From NCBI GenBank assembly GCA_963755825.1, contig CAVWLA010000003.1, forward strand, positions 1,364,001 through 1,428,000: a stretch of 64,000 nucleotides of DNA, written 5' to 3'. Both the position numbers and the translations under genes were made by a program. Positions 1 through 8,639 of the stretch are shown here, one piece after another. The stretch's first letter is position 1. Each line of letters begins with the position of its first letter. The notes under the pieces were generated by a model. It had not been told where the DNA came from and searched no databases. It saw nothing but the letters and a program-made list of their open reading frames with translations. The DNA comes from DATBQN01 sp963755825 (GTDB taxonomy: Bacteria; Acidobacteriota; Thermoanaerobaculia; Multivoradales; UBA5704).

Positions 1-876
1 GGTGACCTCCCCGACGCTGCGCTGCGGCGAGGTCGCGAGCGCTCCGGCCGCCATACTCGGCCGCTCGCCGCCGGCGCCCGCCAGGGCGGCGCGGAACGCC
101 TCGGCGCTCTGGAAGCGGTCGGCCGGCTCCTTGGCGAGAGCGCGGAGCACCGCCCGGTCGAGCCAGGCAGGAACCCCTGCGGCCAGCGACGAGGGAGGCG
201 ACGGCAGCTCCTCGACCTGCGCGCGGATGACCTCGTACTCGCTGGCGCTGGCGAACGGCGCCCGGCCGACCAGCATCTCGTAGAGGACGGTGCCGAGCGC
301 ATAGATGTCGGCGCGGCGGTCGCCCGCCTCGCCGCGCAGCTGCTCCGGCGGCATGTAGCGCAGCGTCCCCACCATCAGGCCGGTGCGGGTGAGGCGCTCG
401 CTGCCGACGGCGCGCGCGATGCCGAAGTCCATCACCTTGATGCCGCCGTCCTCGGTGAGCATCAGATTGTCGGGCTTGAGGTCGCGGTGGACGATGTCGA
501 GACGGTGCACCTGCTCGATGCCGGCGAGGGCCGCGATGAGGAGGGGCAGCGCCTCCTGCCAGGTGAAGGCGCCGCGCGCGGAGAGAGCGCTGGCGAGCGT
601 CCGCCCGCGCACGAACTCCATGGCGAGGAAGAGCTCGTCGCCGTCGCGGAAGAAGCTGTAGATCGTCGCGATCGCCGGATGGCTCACCCGCGCCAGGAGC
701 TTCGCCTCGGCGCGAAAGCGCTCGACCACCTGCGGCTCGCGCGCCAGCTCGGGGCGGATCGCCTTCACCGCCACGTCGCGCTCGAGCATCGGATCGATCG
801 CCCGGTAGACGGTGCCCATGCCGCCTTCGCCGAGGCGCTCGACGATCTGGTAGTTGCCGACGATCCTGCCGATCAT
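1..876 (-). CDS. Serine/threonine protein kinase, 3' end outside window
   Basis: This gene encodes a Hanks-type (PknB-like) Ser/Thr kinase, a cytoplasmic or membrane-anchored signalling enzyme. It starts with ATG at 876 and runs off the window, leaving 292 codons. The kinase domain begins at once: the glycine-rich loop GEGGMGTVYR lies near residues 16-25, the lysine is in DVAVKAI, the catalytic loop HRDLKPDN is near residue 130 and DFGIA near residue 150. A further conserved segment, GTLRYMPPEQL, matches the activation-loop end. The start is 19 bp after the stop of the NtrY-type kinase, so both probably share a transcript. Any C-terminal sensor or membrane segment lies outside the window. Family assignment is secure; the substrate is unknown. 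Confidence 0.93.
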   Translation of the reverse strand, partial: MIGRIVGNYQIVERLGEGGMGTVYRAIDPMLERDVAVKAIRPELAREPQVVERFRAEAKLLARVSHPAIATIYSFFRDGDELFLAMEFVRGRTLASALSARGAFTWQEALPLLIAALAGIEQVHRLDIVHRDLKPDNLMLTEDGGIKVMDFGIARAVGSERLTRTGLMVGTLRYMPPEQLRGEAGDRRADIYALGTVLYEMLVGRAPFASASEYEVIRAQVEELPSPPSSLAAGVPAWLDRAVLRALAKEPADRFQSAEAFRAALAGAGGERPSMAAGALATSPQRSVGEVT

Positions 877-895
877 GTTCGGCTCTCCACGTTCT

Positions 896-3124
896 CTACT
901 CGAGCGGCAGCTCGAGGGTGAAGACGCTGCCGCGCGGCAGGTTGTCCTCCACCCGCACCGAGCCGTGGTGGTCGGCGACGATGCGGTGCACGATGGCGAG
1001 GCCGAGGCCCGTCCCCCTCCCCTTGGTGGAGTAATAGGGACGGAAGAGCTTCTCCTTCGACGCCGCCGGGATGCCGCGGCCGGTGTCGGCAACCTGGATC
1101 TCGAGGTGGCCGTCGACGCGCGCCGCGGCGACGGTGACGCGGCCGGGGGAATCGGTCGCCTCGACGGCGTTGTCGAGCAGGTTGATGAGGGCGCGCTTGA
1201 TCTGCTCGGCGTCGAGCAGCACGCCGTCGAGGTGGGCGGCGACCTCGCCCTCGACCGCCACCCCCGGCTTGAGGTCGCGGTAGAGATGGATGGTCTCGTC
1301 GACCAGGCGGCCGAGGTCGACCGGCGCCGGGCGCGGGCGCGGCATGCGGGCGAAGCGCGAGAACTCGTCGACCATCTCCTGCAGCACGGTCACCTCGCGG
1401 ACGATGATGCCGACCGCCTCCTCGATGGCCACGCCGAGGCGGGGGTCGCGCTGGCGGTGCTTCTGCAGCAGCCGCTCGGCGGCGAGGAGGATCGGCGTCA
1501 GCGGATTCTTGATCTCGTGGGCGATGCGCCGCGCGGCGTCGCTCCAGGCGGCGAGCTGCTGGGCCTTGATCAGCTCGGTGAGGTCCTCGATGACCAGCAC
1601 GCGGCCGAGGAGCGCGCCGTCGGCGCCGCGCATCGCCGTCACCTTGGCTTCGAAGGTCTTCCACTCGCCGCCGAGGACGAGATGCACTTCGTGGCTGGCG
1701 GTGCCGGCGGCGGCGCCGGCGACGTCGAGGAGGACGGCGAGCTTGCGGCGCTCGCCATCGCCCCAGGACTCGGCGACGGCGCGGCCGAGCACCTCATCCT
1801 CGCGCTGGCGGAGGATGTTGAGCGCCGCGCCGTTGCAGGTGAAGATGCGGCCGCCGGCGTCGGTCGAGACCACCCCGGCGGCGACGTTCTCGAGCACCGC
1901 CGCCATCAGCGCCCGCTCGCCGCCCAGCCGCTGGTTGGTGCCCTGCAGCTCGCGGTTGCGCTCGGCGAGCAGCTTCTCGTTGCTCTCGAGCTCCTCGGTC
2001 ATGCGGTTGAACGAGCTGACGAGGACTCCCAGCTCGTCGTCGGCATCGACGTCGACGCGGTGGCCGAGGTCGCCGCTGCTGATCCGGCGGGTGCCGTCGG
2101 CGAGCGCCTGGATGGGCACCGTCACCCGCCGCGCCAGGTAGAGCCCCACCCACGACGATGCGAGGAGGATGAGGAGCGTCGTCATGAGGAAGATGAGGTA
2201 GTAGCTGGCGCGCAGGTCGTCCTTCTGCACCTCGAGCTGGCGGAAGACCTGGAAGCCCTGGATCAGGGCATCGCTCTTGCCGGCGAGGTCGGCTTCGATG
2301 CGGGTGCCGGCGACGACGACGATCGGCGGCCCGGCGGCGGCGCCGGGGGCCGGCGCGGGGAGCGGCGTCGCGGCGACGCCGGCGAGCACCAGACGCCCGG
2401 CGCGCGCGCCGGGGAGCTCCTCGCGGCGCACGGCGCTCCCCTTGCGCCCCGCCTCGAGGAGGAAGTCGCGGCCCGGCTCGGGCAGCTCGCCGATCCCCGC
2501 CTGCGAGTTGACCACCGCGTGGATGAACTCCGTCCCCTCGTAGACGGCGAGCACGTCGAGCCGCAGGTCGCCGAGCAGCTCCTGCATGCGGCGGGTCAGC
2601 CGCAGGCGCTCCTCGGGCCGCTTGAGCCCGTACCAGCGCGCCTCGGAGACCACCCGCGCGGCGTCGCGAAGATCGTCCTCCTCGATCCGCCCGTAGAGCG
2701 CCTGGGCGACCGCCTCGCCCTGGGCGAGGACCGGCTTCAGCGGCGTGTTGAACCAGCGGTCGACGGAGCCGCGGAGCAGCTCGGTGGCGATGGCGAAGAG
2801 GAGGAGGACGGGGATCAGCGACAGCCCGACGTAGGTCGCCACCAGCTTGAACTTGAAGGTCGAGCCGAGGATGCGGTGGCGGCGCTCGACGAGCAGCTTG
2901 AACAGGTTGCGCAGGAGGACGAAGACGACGGCGAGGATGAGGACGACGTTGACGTACCAGAGGACGAAGAGGAGGACCCGGTTGGTGACCAGGAAGGCGG
3001 GGAGCTCGCGGCTCCGCTGCACGAAATAGAAGGCGCCGGTGAAGACGGCGAGCAGCGCCGCGAGGCCGCCGACGATGAGGCGGTTGTCCTTGCGGTGGCG
3101 GCGGAGGCGCTCGCGGAAGTCCAC
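896..3124 (-). CDS. NtrY-type membrane sensor histidine kinase
   Basis: A 742-residue histidine kinase of the NtrY type. About four membrane segments occupy the first 125 residues, followed by a periplasmic stretch, another membrane segment, a HAMP domain near residues 330-385 (DELGVLVSSFNRMTEEL), a PAS domain near 410-515, the phospho-acceptor His in RRIAHEIKNPLTP near residue 535, and an ATPase domain ending with GRGIPAASKEKLF and GTGLGLAIVHRI. Translation starts at GTG. It lies between a DUF4390 gene (19 bp away) and a Ser/Thr kinase gene (19 bp away). In proteobacteria DUF4390-NtrY is normally followed by the response regulator NtrX; here no regulator follows, so its phosphorylation partner is unknown. 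Confidence 0.92.
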   Translation of the reverse strand: MDFRERLRRHRKDNRLIVGGLAALLAVFTGAFYFVQRSRELPAFLVTNRVLLFVLWYVNVVLILAVVFVLLRNLFKLLVERRHRILGSTFKFKLVATYVGLSLIPVLLLFAIATELLRGSVDRWFNTPLKPVLAQGEAVAQALYGRIEEDDLRDAARVVSEARWYGLKRPEERLRLTRRMQELLGDLRLDVLAVYEGTEFIHAVVNSQAGIGELPEPGRDFLLEAGRKGSAVRREELPGARAGRLVLAGVAATPLPAPAPGAAAGPPIVVVAGTRIEADLAGKSDALIQGFQVFRQLEVQKDDLRASYYLIFLMTTLLILLASSWVGLYLARRVTVPIQALADGTRRISSGDLGHRVDVDADDELGVLVSSFNRMTEELESNEKLLAERNRELQGTNQRLGGERALMAAVLENVAAGVVSTDAGGRIFTCNGAALNILRQREDEVLGRAVAESWGDGERRKLAVLLDVAGAAAGTASHEVHLVLGGEWKTFEAKVTAMRGADGALLGRVLVIEDLTELIKAQQLAAWSDAARRIAHEIKNPLTPILLAAERLLQKHRQRDPRLGVAIEEAVGIIVREVTVLQEMVDEFSRFARMPRPRPAPVDLGRLVDETIHLYRDLKPGVAVEGEVAAHLDGVLLDAEQIKRALINLLDNAVEATDSPGRVTVAAARVDGHLEIQVADTGRGIPAASKEKLFRPYYSTKGRGTGLGLAIVHRIVADHHGSVRVEDNLPRGSVFTLELPLE

Positions 3125-3143
3125 GGCGGCGGCTCGGAGCGGG

Positions 3144-3698
3144 CTAGGGCGGCCCGGGGACCTGGAACTTGCGCGACTCCACCCAGTCGGTGGTGATGGC
3201 GACGGGGACGATCGAGAGGATCGTCCGCGAGCCGAGCTCGGCGCGCGCCTTGACCAGCAGGCGCCAGCTGCGGGGGAGCGACGCGAGGGTGAAGATGGGG
3301 AGCGACTGGACGCGGGTCATCGCCGCGGCGAGGGCCTGCTGGTCGTGGACGGTCCGGCTGTCGATCAGCTTGCCGTCGAGCTTCGAGTTGACCGTGTACT
3401 GGCGGGTGACGGCGTCGTACATCGCCGTCACCTCGAGCGTGCACTCCTGCAGGTAGCGGTCCCACCAGCGGGTGCGGTCCTTGTCGAGCTCGAAGCGATA
3501 GATGATCGAGGTCGGCAGGCCGCTGTCGACGCGCTCGCGCAGGCGGTGCTGGAAGCCGTCGACGAGGGTCAGGTTGGCGATGACGCGGTCGCCGTCGACC
3601 GCCACGTCGAGCCCCGCGATGCGCCCCTCGGCGCGCGCCGGAGCGGCCGCCAGGACGAAGAGGAGCAGGGAGAGGAGGAGCGCGATGGTCGCTCGCAT
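3144..3698 (-). CDS. DUF4390 family secreted protein
   Basis: A 184-residue protein with an N-terminal signal peptide (MRATIALLLSLLLFVLAAAP then ARAEG) and one compact domain of the DUF4390 type, whose function is unknown. Typical segments are IIYRFELDKDRTRWWDRY, an alternating beta-strand core and the end FTLASLPRSWRLLVKARAEL. An in-frame ATG lies 14 codons upstream, but I chose 3698 because a GGAG ribosome site sits just before it and the hydrophobic signal follows directly. It is the first gene of an apparent operon with the NtrY-type kinase; in other bacteria DUF4390 also precedes ntrY, so an accessory role in that signalling path is plausible but inferred. Confidence 0.8.
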   Translation of the reverse strand: MRATIALLLSLLLFVLAAAPARAEGRIAGLDVAVDGDRVIANLTLVDGFQHRLRERVDSGLPTSIIYRFELDKDRTRWWDRYLQECTLEVTAMYDAVTRQYTVNSKLDGKLIDSRTVHDQQALAAAMTRVQSLPIFTLASLPRSWRLLVKARAELGSRTILSIVPVAITTDWVESRKFQVPGPP

Positions 3699-3799
3699 GC
3701 GGAGCTCCAGTCTAACAGCCCTGTAAACCTCTGCTGTCATGGGCTCTCCGCGGCATGCCGCCGCCGCGCCGCGCGGCCGCCGGAGGCGCTCCCGGCCGA

Positions 3800-3805
3800 T
3801 ATACT
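3800..3805 (+). promoter_or_regulatory. -10 box TATACT giving a leaderless smpB transcript
   Basis: TATACT ends 6 bp before the smpB ATG, so transcription would begin at or within a base or two of the start codon. No Shine-Dalgarno sequence precedes the ATG, and no TTGACA-like box is seen at the normal distance. Confidence 0.6.
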
Positions 3806-3811
3806 GGCGCC

Positions 3812-4285
3812 ATGGCGGGAGAGCACAAGCCGGTGATTCGGGCGCTCGCCGCCAACAAGCGGGCGCGCCACGACTACGAGATCCTGGAGACCTTCGAGGC
3901 GGGGATGGTGCTCGCCGGCACCGAGGTCAAGGCGATCCGCAACGGCAAGGTGCAGCTCAAGGACAGCTACGTCGACTTCCGCAACGGCGAGGCCTTCCTC
4001 GTCGGCGCCCACATCAGCCACTACAGCCACGGCAACCGCGAGAACCACGAGCCGGAGCGGCCGCGCCGGCTGCTGCTCAAGCGGCGGGAGATCGACAAGC
4101 TCTTCGGCCGCACCCTGCTGCGCGGCCTGACCGTGGTCCCGCTCTCGGTCTACCTCAAGGGGAACTGGATCAAGGTCGAGGTGGCGCTCGCCCAGGGCAA
4201 GAAGCTCTACGACAAGCGGGCGACCGAGAAGCGCAAGGAGCTCGACCGCGAGGTCGAGGAGGCGGTCAAGGGCGCGCGGCGGTAG
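3812..4285 (+). CDS. smpB: SsrA-binding protein SmpB
   Basis: SmpB (157 residues, the usual family length) binds tmRNA and delivers it to stalled ribosomes for trans-translation. The sequence has the expected order: NKRARHDYEILETFEAG, then VLAGTEVKAIRNGKVQLKDSY, HISHYSHGNRENHEPERPRR, the RGLTVVPLSVYLKGN strand segment and a basic C-terminal tail (KKLYDKRATEKRKELDREV) that enters the ribosomal channel. I chose the ATG at 3812 rather than the in-frame ATG at 3755 because the protein alignment begins there and a -10 box lies immediately upstream. It is a monocistronic gene, convergent with the YbjN-like gene. The tmRNA gene itself is not in this window. Confidence 0.97.
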   Translation: MAGEHKPVIRALAANKRARHDYEILETFEAGMVLAGTEVKAIRNGKVQLKDSYVDFRNGEAFLVGAHISHYSHGNRENHEPERPRRLLLKRREIDKLFGRTLLRGLTVVPLSVYLKGNWIKVEVALAQGKKLYDKRATEKRKELDREVEEAVKGARR

Positions 4286-4328
4286 GCCGCCACCGGCAGC
4301 TCACCCTCTTTCAGGCTTCGGCAATCGA

Positions 4329-4814
4329 CTAGCCGTCGAGCTCGCTCGCCGCCAGACGGCGGCGGGTGCCGCCGGTGTCCTGGATCCTCTCCAGCGCCGT
4401 CTGGCCGCCGTACTTGGCGACGATGCGGTCGTCGTAGTCGTCCGACACCTCGGCGACGGCGGTGACCGCCCGCAGCAGGTCGCGGGGCTCGAGGTCGCGG
4501 GCGAACAGGCGATGGGAGAAGAAGATGTCGTTGCCGACCATGGAGAAGGCGCCGAGGGCGAGCTGATGGTTGAGCTCGAGGAGGCCGGCCATGAGCTCCT
4601 CGTCGACCTCCACTCCCTGCACGCAGTAGGACATGATCGTCACCACCGCCTCCTCCTGGCCGAGGGCGGCGACCTCGATCTCGAGGACGGTCGAGCCGTA
4701 GCGGACGTAGAAGTGCCCCTCGTCCGGGTCGCAGTAGGGATCCTCGAAGAACTCTCCCAGGTACTGCTCGATCTTCCGGAACGCCTCGGCGTGGATCTCG
4801 TGCTCGAACCGCAT
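4329..4814 (-). CDS. YbjN domain protein
   Basis: A 161-residue soluble protein with a YbjN-type fold (related to type III secretion chaperone-like domains; annotated in databases as putative sensory transduction regulators). Visible features are EAFRKIEQYLGEFF at the start, the acidic FYVRYGSTVLEIEV strand pair and a C-terminal helix LRAVTAVAEVSDDYDDRIVAKYGG. No catalytic residues are evident. A GGGAGGAAG ribosome site precedes GTG-ACG-ATG; its spacing (9 nt) favours the ATG at 4814 over the GTG at 4820. It is transcribed alone and converges on smpB with 43 bp between the stops. Biological role unknown. Confidence 0.78.
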   Translation of the reverse strand: MRFEHEIHAEAFRKIEQYLGEFFEDPYCDPDEGHFYVRYGSTVLEIEVAALGQEEAVVTIMSYCVQGVEVDEELMAGLLELNHQLALGAFSMVGNDIFFSHRLFARDLEPRDLLRAVTAVAEVSDDYDDRIVAKYGGQTALERIQDTGGTRRRLAASELDG

Positions 4815-4906
4815 CGTCACCTTCCTCCCGGCTCACTACTTTAGCAGCTCGGCGCCGGGCGCGCGCCGCACGCGCGGCTACCGCGCGGCGGCCGCGCGTC
4901 ACCGCG

Positions 4907-4935
4907 TTGACACCCGGACCCCTTCGGACTACCGT
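4907..4935 (+). promoter_or_regulatory. Candidate sigma-70 promoter for the fadL-like operon
   Basis: A perfect TTGACA at 4907-4912 is followed after 17 bp by TACCGT (4930-4935). A second possible -10, TACAAT at 4954-4959, lies closer to the gene but has no good -35. Either would give a leader of more than 100 nt before the strong AGGAGGAGGA ribosome site at 5061. Confidence 0.45.
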
Positions 4936-5075
4936 TAACCATCAACACGGCTTTACAATCACCCGATGCGATGTTACTCAAGGACTGTCGCCATGCGGCA
5001 CGGCCCCGCGGGCCCCTCGACGAGCCGCCGCGACGTCTACCAGTTCTCTCCATTTCCAAGAGGAGGAGGATAGGG

Positions 5076-6377
5076 ATGCGAAGGCGAGGAGGTCTCACGC
5101 TGCGAGCTCTGGGTGCCCTGGCGCTCGGGGCCTTGACCGCTCAACCCATGCTCGGCGCCGGCTTCGGCCTCTTCGAGCAGGGGGCGAAGGCGCAGGGAAT
5201 GGCCGGGGCGTTCACCGCCCAGGCGGACGATCCTTCACTGCTCTTCCACAACGCCGGCGGCCTCGGCTTCGTCACCAAGAGCGCCACCGCGGTCAGCGTC
5301 ACATACTTCAAGGGCACCACTGCCAACTTCCGCGGCGCGGCGCCGTTTCCCGGCCCTGACTCCCGCGGCGAGCAGAACCTCATCGACCAGCCGACGCCGC
5401 AGGTCTACTACGTCTCGCCGATCAACCAGACCTGGAAGTGGGGCATCGGGGTCGACACCCCGTTCGGCCTCACCACCTCCTGGAAAGACCCCAACGACTT
5501 CGCCGGGCGCTTCCTCTCGACCAAGGCGGCGATCCGCGCGCTCGACGTCAACCCGACGATCGGCTGGCAGGCGACCCCGACCCTCGGCCTCGGCCTCGGT
5601 GTCATCGCCCGCTTCTCCGACCTCGAGCTGAAGCGCGACCAGGCGGCGATCAACCCCTTCACCCTGCGCGCCGCCGACGTCGCCCACGTCGACCTCAAGG
5701 GCGACATCAACGAGGGCTACGGCTGGAACATCGGCCTGCTCGAGAAGTTCAGCGATCGCTTCTCGGTCGGCCTGTCCTACCGCAGCCGCATCAAGGTGGA
5801 CTACTCCGGCAACGCGGAGCTCGTGCAGGTGCTGACCGGCATCCCGCAGTTCGACGGCGCGGTCGCCGCCCAGACGCCGTTCGGCCGCAAGCTGCCGGTG
5901 AAGACCTCGATCGACTTCCCCGACATGGCGAGCCTCGGCCTCGCCTTCGGCCTCACCCCCAACCTGCTCTTGGAGACCGACGCCAACTGGACGGGCTGGT
6001 CGAGCTTCGACGTCATCAACATCGACTTCACCAAGGGCGACCTCGCCGACGCCTCGATCCCCGCCCACTGGAAGAACGTCTGGAACTACCGCGTCGGCCT
6101 GCGCTACAACTCCAGCGCCACCTCGCAGTGGCGGATCGGCTACGTCTTCGATCAGACGCCGCAGCCCGAGGAGGCGGTCAACCCGCTGCTCCCCGACGCC
6201 GACCGCAACGGCATCGCCATCGGCTACGGCTGGACGGGGGTCCACAAGTTCGACCTCGCGTTGAGCTACATCGATTTCCAGAACCGCACCCGGCTCAAGA
6301 GCTTCGCCGGCGACGGCGACTTCTTCGGCACCTACCAGACCAAGGCTCTGATCCTTGGCGCCATGTTCACCTGGTGA
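5076..6377 (+). CDS. FadL/OmpP1/TodX-family outer membrane transporter
   Basis: A 433-residue outer-membrane beta-barrel of the FadL family, which moves hydrophobic substrates such as long-chain fatty acids across the outer membrane. After a signal peptide ending near TAQPMLG come the family hallmarks: GFGLFEQGAKAQGMAGAFTA and ADDPSLLFHNAGGLGF (the N-terminal hatch), then alternating barrel strands with GIGVDTPFGLTTSW, and an aromatic C-terminal residue (LILGAMFTW) as expected for BAM recognition. I chose ATG 5076 because of the AGGAGGAGGA ribosome site 6 nt upstream and the signal peptide. A secreted GDSL hydrolase follows after 29 bp, suggesting that lipid products released by the hydrolase are taken up here (inference). 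Confidence 0.92.
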   Translation: MRRRGGLTLRALGALALGALTAQPMLGAGFGLFEQGAKAQGMAGAFTAQADDPSLLFHNAGGLGFVTKSATAVSVTYFKGTTANFRGAAPFPGPDSRGEQNLIDQPTPQVYYVSPINQTWKWGIGVDTPFGLTTSWKDPNDFAGRFLSTKAAIRALDVNPTIGWQATPTLGLGLGVIARFSDLELKRDQAAINPFTLRAADVAHVDLKGDINEGYGWNIGLLEKFSDRFSVGLSYRSRIKVDYSGNAELVQVLTGIPQFDGAVAAQTPFGRKLPVKTSIDFPDMASLGLAFGLTPNLLLETDANWTGWSSFDVINIDFTKGDLADASIPAHWKNVWNYRVGLRYNSSATSQWRIGYVFDQTPQPEEAVNPLLPDADRNGIAIGYGWTGVHKFDLALSYIDFQNRTRLKSFAGDGDFFGTYQTKALILGAMFTW

Positions 6378-6406
6378 TCCGGGTCCCGGACGGAATAAGG
6401 AGAGAC

Positions 6407-7768
6407 ATGATGCTTCGTACCACTCTCAAGACCTCTCTGCTCGCTGCGGCGCTGGCGGCGACGACCGCCGCCGCAGCCTTCGCCCAGGTGGACTTCAGCC
6501 GCTACGTGGCGATCGGCGACAGCCTGACCGCCGGCTACATGAGCGGCGGCCTCGTCGAGACCTCGCAGGAGAACAGCTATCCCGCCCTCATCCACCGCCA
6601 GGCGACGGGGAGCGACAGCGGCTTCGAGCAGCCGCTGGTGACGCCGCCCGGCATCCCGGCGGTCTTCGAACTCGTCAGCCTGTCGCCGCTCGTCATCGGG
6701 CCGACTCCGGGCCAGGGCGCCCCGGCGAACGCCCAGCTCCCCCGGCCCTACAACAACCTGGGAATCCCCGGCGCCACCGTGCACGACATCCTCGCCACGA
6801 CGAGCGGCGGCATCTACGACCTCATCCTGCGCAACCCGGCGTTCCACAACACGACGGACATCGAGCAGGCGCTCTCCCTGCAGCCGACCTTCGTCACCGT
6901 CTGGATCGGCAACAACGACGCTCTCAACGCGGCGACCTCGGGGATCGTCAACGACATGTCGCTCACCCCGGCGGCGGTCTTCGACAGCGAGTACAAGACC
7001 CTCATCGGCGCCATCGCCCAGAACAGCTCCGCCAAGATCGCGGTGGCGCTGATCCCGGACGTGACGACGATCCCCTTCGTCGCCACGATCCCGCCGGTCG
7101 TCGTCAACCCGGCGACCAACGAGCCGGTCATCGTCGGCGGCCAGCCGGTCTTCCTCATCGGCTCCAAGGGCCAGCTCGGCCCCGGCGACCACGTGCTCCT
7201 CTCGGCCGCCGGCCTCCTCGCCCAGGGCATCGGCGTCCCCCAGGCGCTCGGCGGCACCGGCCAGCCGCTCCCCGACCAGGTGATTCTCGATGCCACGGAG
7301 ACGGCGACCATCACCGACCGCATCGCCTCCTACAATGCCTCCATCCGCGCCGCCGCCGGCACGGTGAACGCCGCCGTGGTCGACACCAACGCCCTCCTTC
7401 ACCAGCTCGCCACCTCGGGCATCAACGTCGGCGGCATCCAGTTCACCAGCAGCTTCCTGACCGGCGGCGTCTTCTCGTACGACGGCGTCCACCCGACTTC
7501 GTTCGGTTACGCCTACGTCGCCAACGCCTTCATCGCGGCGATCAACGCCAAGTTCGGTAGCCACATCGCGCCGGCCACATACACGCCCTTCATCTTCGGC
7601 CCGTCGGCGCTGCCGAGCCCGGACATCAGCGCCGCGATCGCGGAGGGCAGGTTCCCGGCCTTCTCGGCGGCGGAGTTGACCAACATGGGGATCCTCTTTA
7701 GCTGGCCGAAGGCCGAAGCGGCCCCGCCGCCACCCCAGCACCATCGCCCCGTGCGCCACCGTCACTAG
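6407..7768 (+). CDS. Secreted SGNH/GDSL-family hydrolase
   Basis: A 453-residue exported esterase or lipase of the SGNH family. A signal peptide (MMLRTTLKTSLLAAALAATT, cleavage near AFA-QV) precedes block I AIGDSLTAGY with the nucleophile Ser, a block III WIGNNDALNA with the catalytic Asn, and block V DGVHPTSFGYAY containing the Asp-x-x-His pair. A long insertion of about 60 residues, rich in Pro and Val, sits between blocks III and V. The C-terminus is a Pro/His-rich tail. RBS AAGGAGAGAC precedes two adjacent ATG codons. It forms an operon with the FadL-like porin and ends at a strong terminator. Substrate unknown; a lipid ester is likely from context. Confidence 0.9.
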   Translation: MMLRTTLKTSLLAAALAATTAAAAFAQVDFSRYVAIGDSLTAGYMSGGLVETSQENSYPALIHRQATGSDSGFEQPLVTPPGIPAVFELVSLSPLVIGPTPGQGAPANAQLPRPYNNLGIPGATVHDILATTSGGIYDLILRNPAFHNTTDIEQALSLQPTFVTVWIGNNDALNAATSGIVNDMSLTPAAVFDSEYKTLIGAIAQNSSAKIAVALIPDVTTIPFVATIPPVVVNPATNEPVIVGGQPVFLIGSKGQLGPGDHVLLSAAGLLAQGIGVPQALGGTGQPLPDQVILDATETATITDRIASYNASIRAAAGTVNAAVVDTNALLHQLATSGINVGGIQFTSSFLTGGVFSYDGVHPTSFGYAYVANAFIAAINAKFGSHIAPATYTPFIFGPSALPSPDISAAIAEGRFPAFSAAELTNMGILFSWPKAEAAPPPPQHHRPVRHRH

Positions 7769-7791
7769 CTCTCCTACCAGCGGCTCTCCCG

Positions 7792-7824
7792 AGGGCAACG
7801 CGGTCCTGCCGCGTTGCCCTTTTT
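7792..7824 (+). terminator. Rho-independent terminator after the FadL-GDSL operon
   Basis: A perfect 12-bp stem (AGGGCAACGCGG, 7792-7803, with CCGCGTTGCCCT, 7809-7820) closes a 5-nt loop and runs directly into TTTTT (7820-7824). This is the clearest intrinsic terminator in the window. Confidence 0.93.
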
Positions 7825-7867
7825 GCTGCGCAGCCGTGCCGGCGGGGACCGGCGCGCCAACCACGCG

Positions 7868-7873
7868 TACAAT
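7868..7873 (+). promoter_or_regulatory. -10 box TACAAT, leaderless start of the KdpE-like gene
   Basis: TACAAT ends 7 bp before the ATG at 7881; there is no ribosome site between. The arrangement is the same as at smpB, terB and other genes here. Confidence 0.55.
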
Positions 7874-7880
7874 TCGGCTC

Positions 7881-8621
<741 letters not shown>

Positions 8622-8639
8622 CGCCTCGCCGCCGCCGCC

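Noticed and set aside
854..3196. Long plus-strand reading frame opposite the NtrY-type kinase
   Set aside because: It is a GC-rich antisense shadow; its product is low-complexity Glu/Asp/Arg and the minus strand carries a complete domain series.
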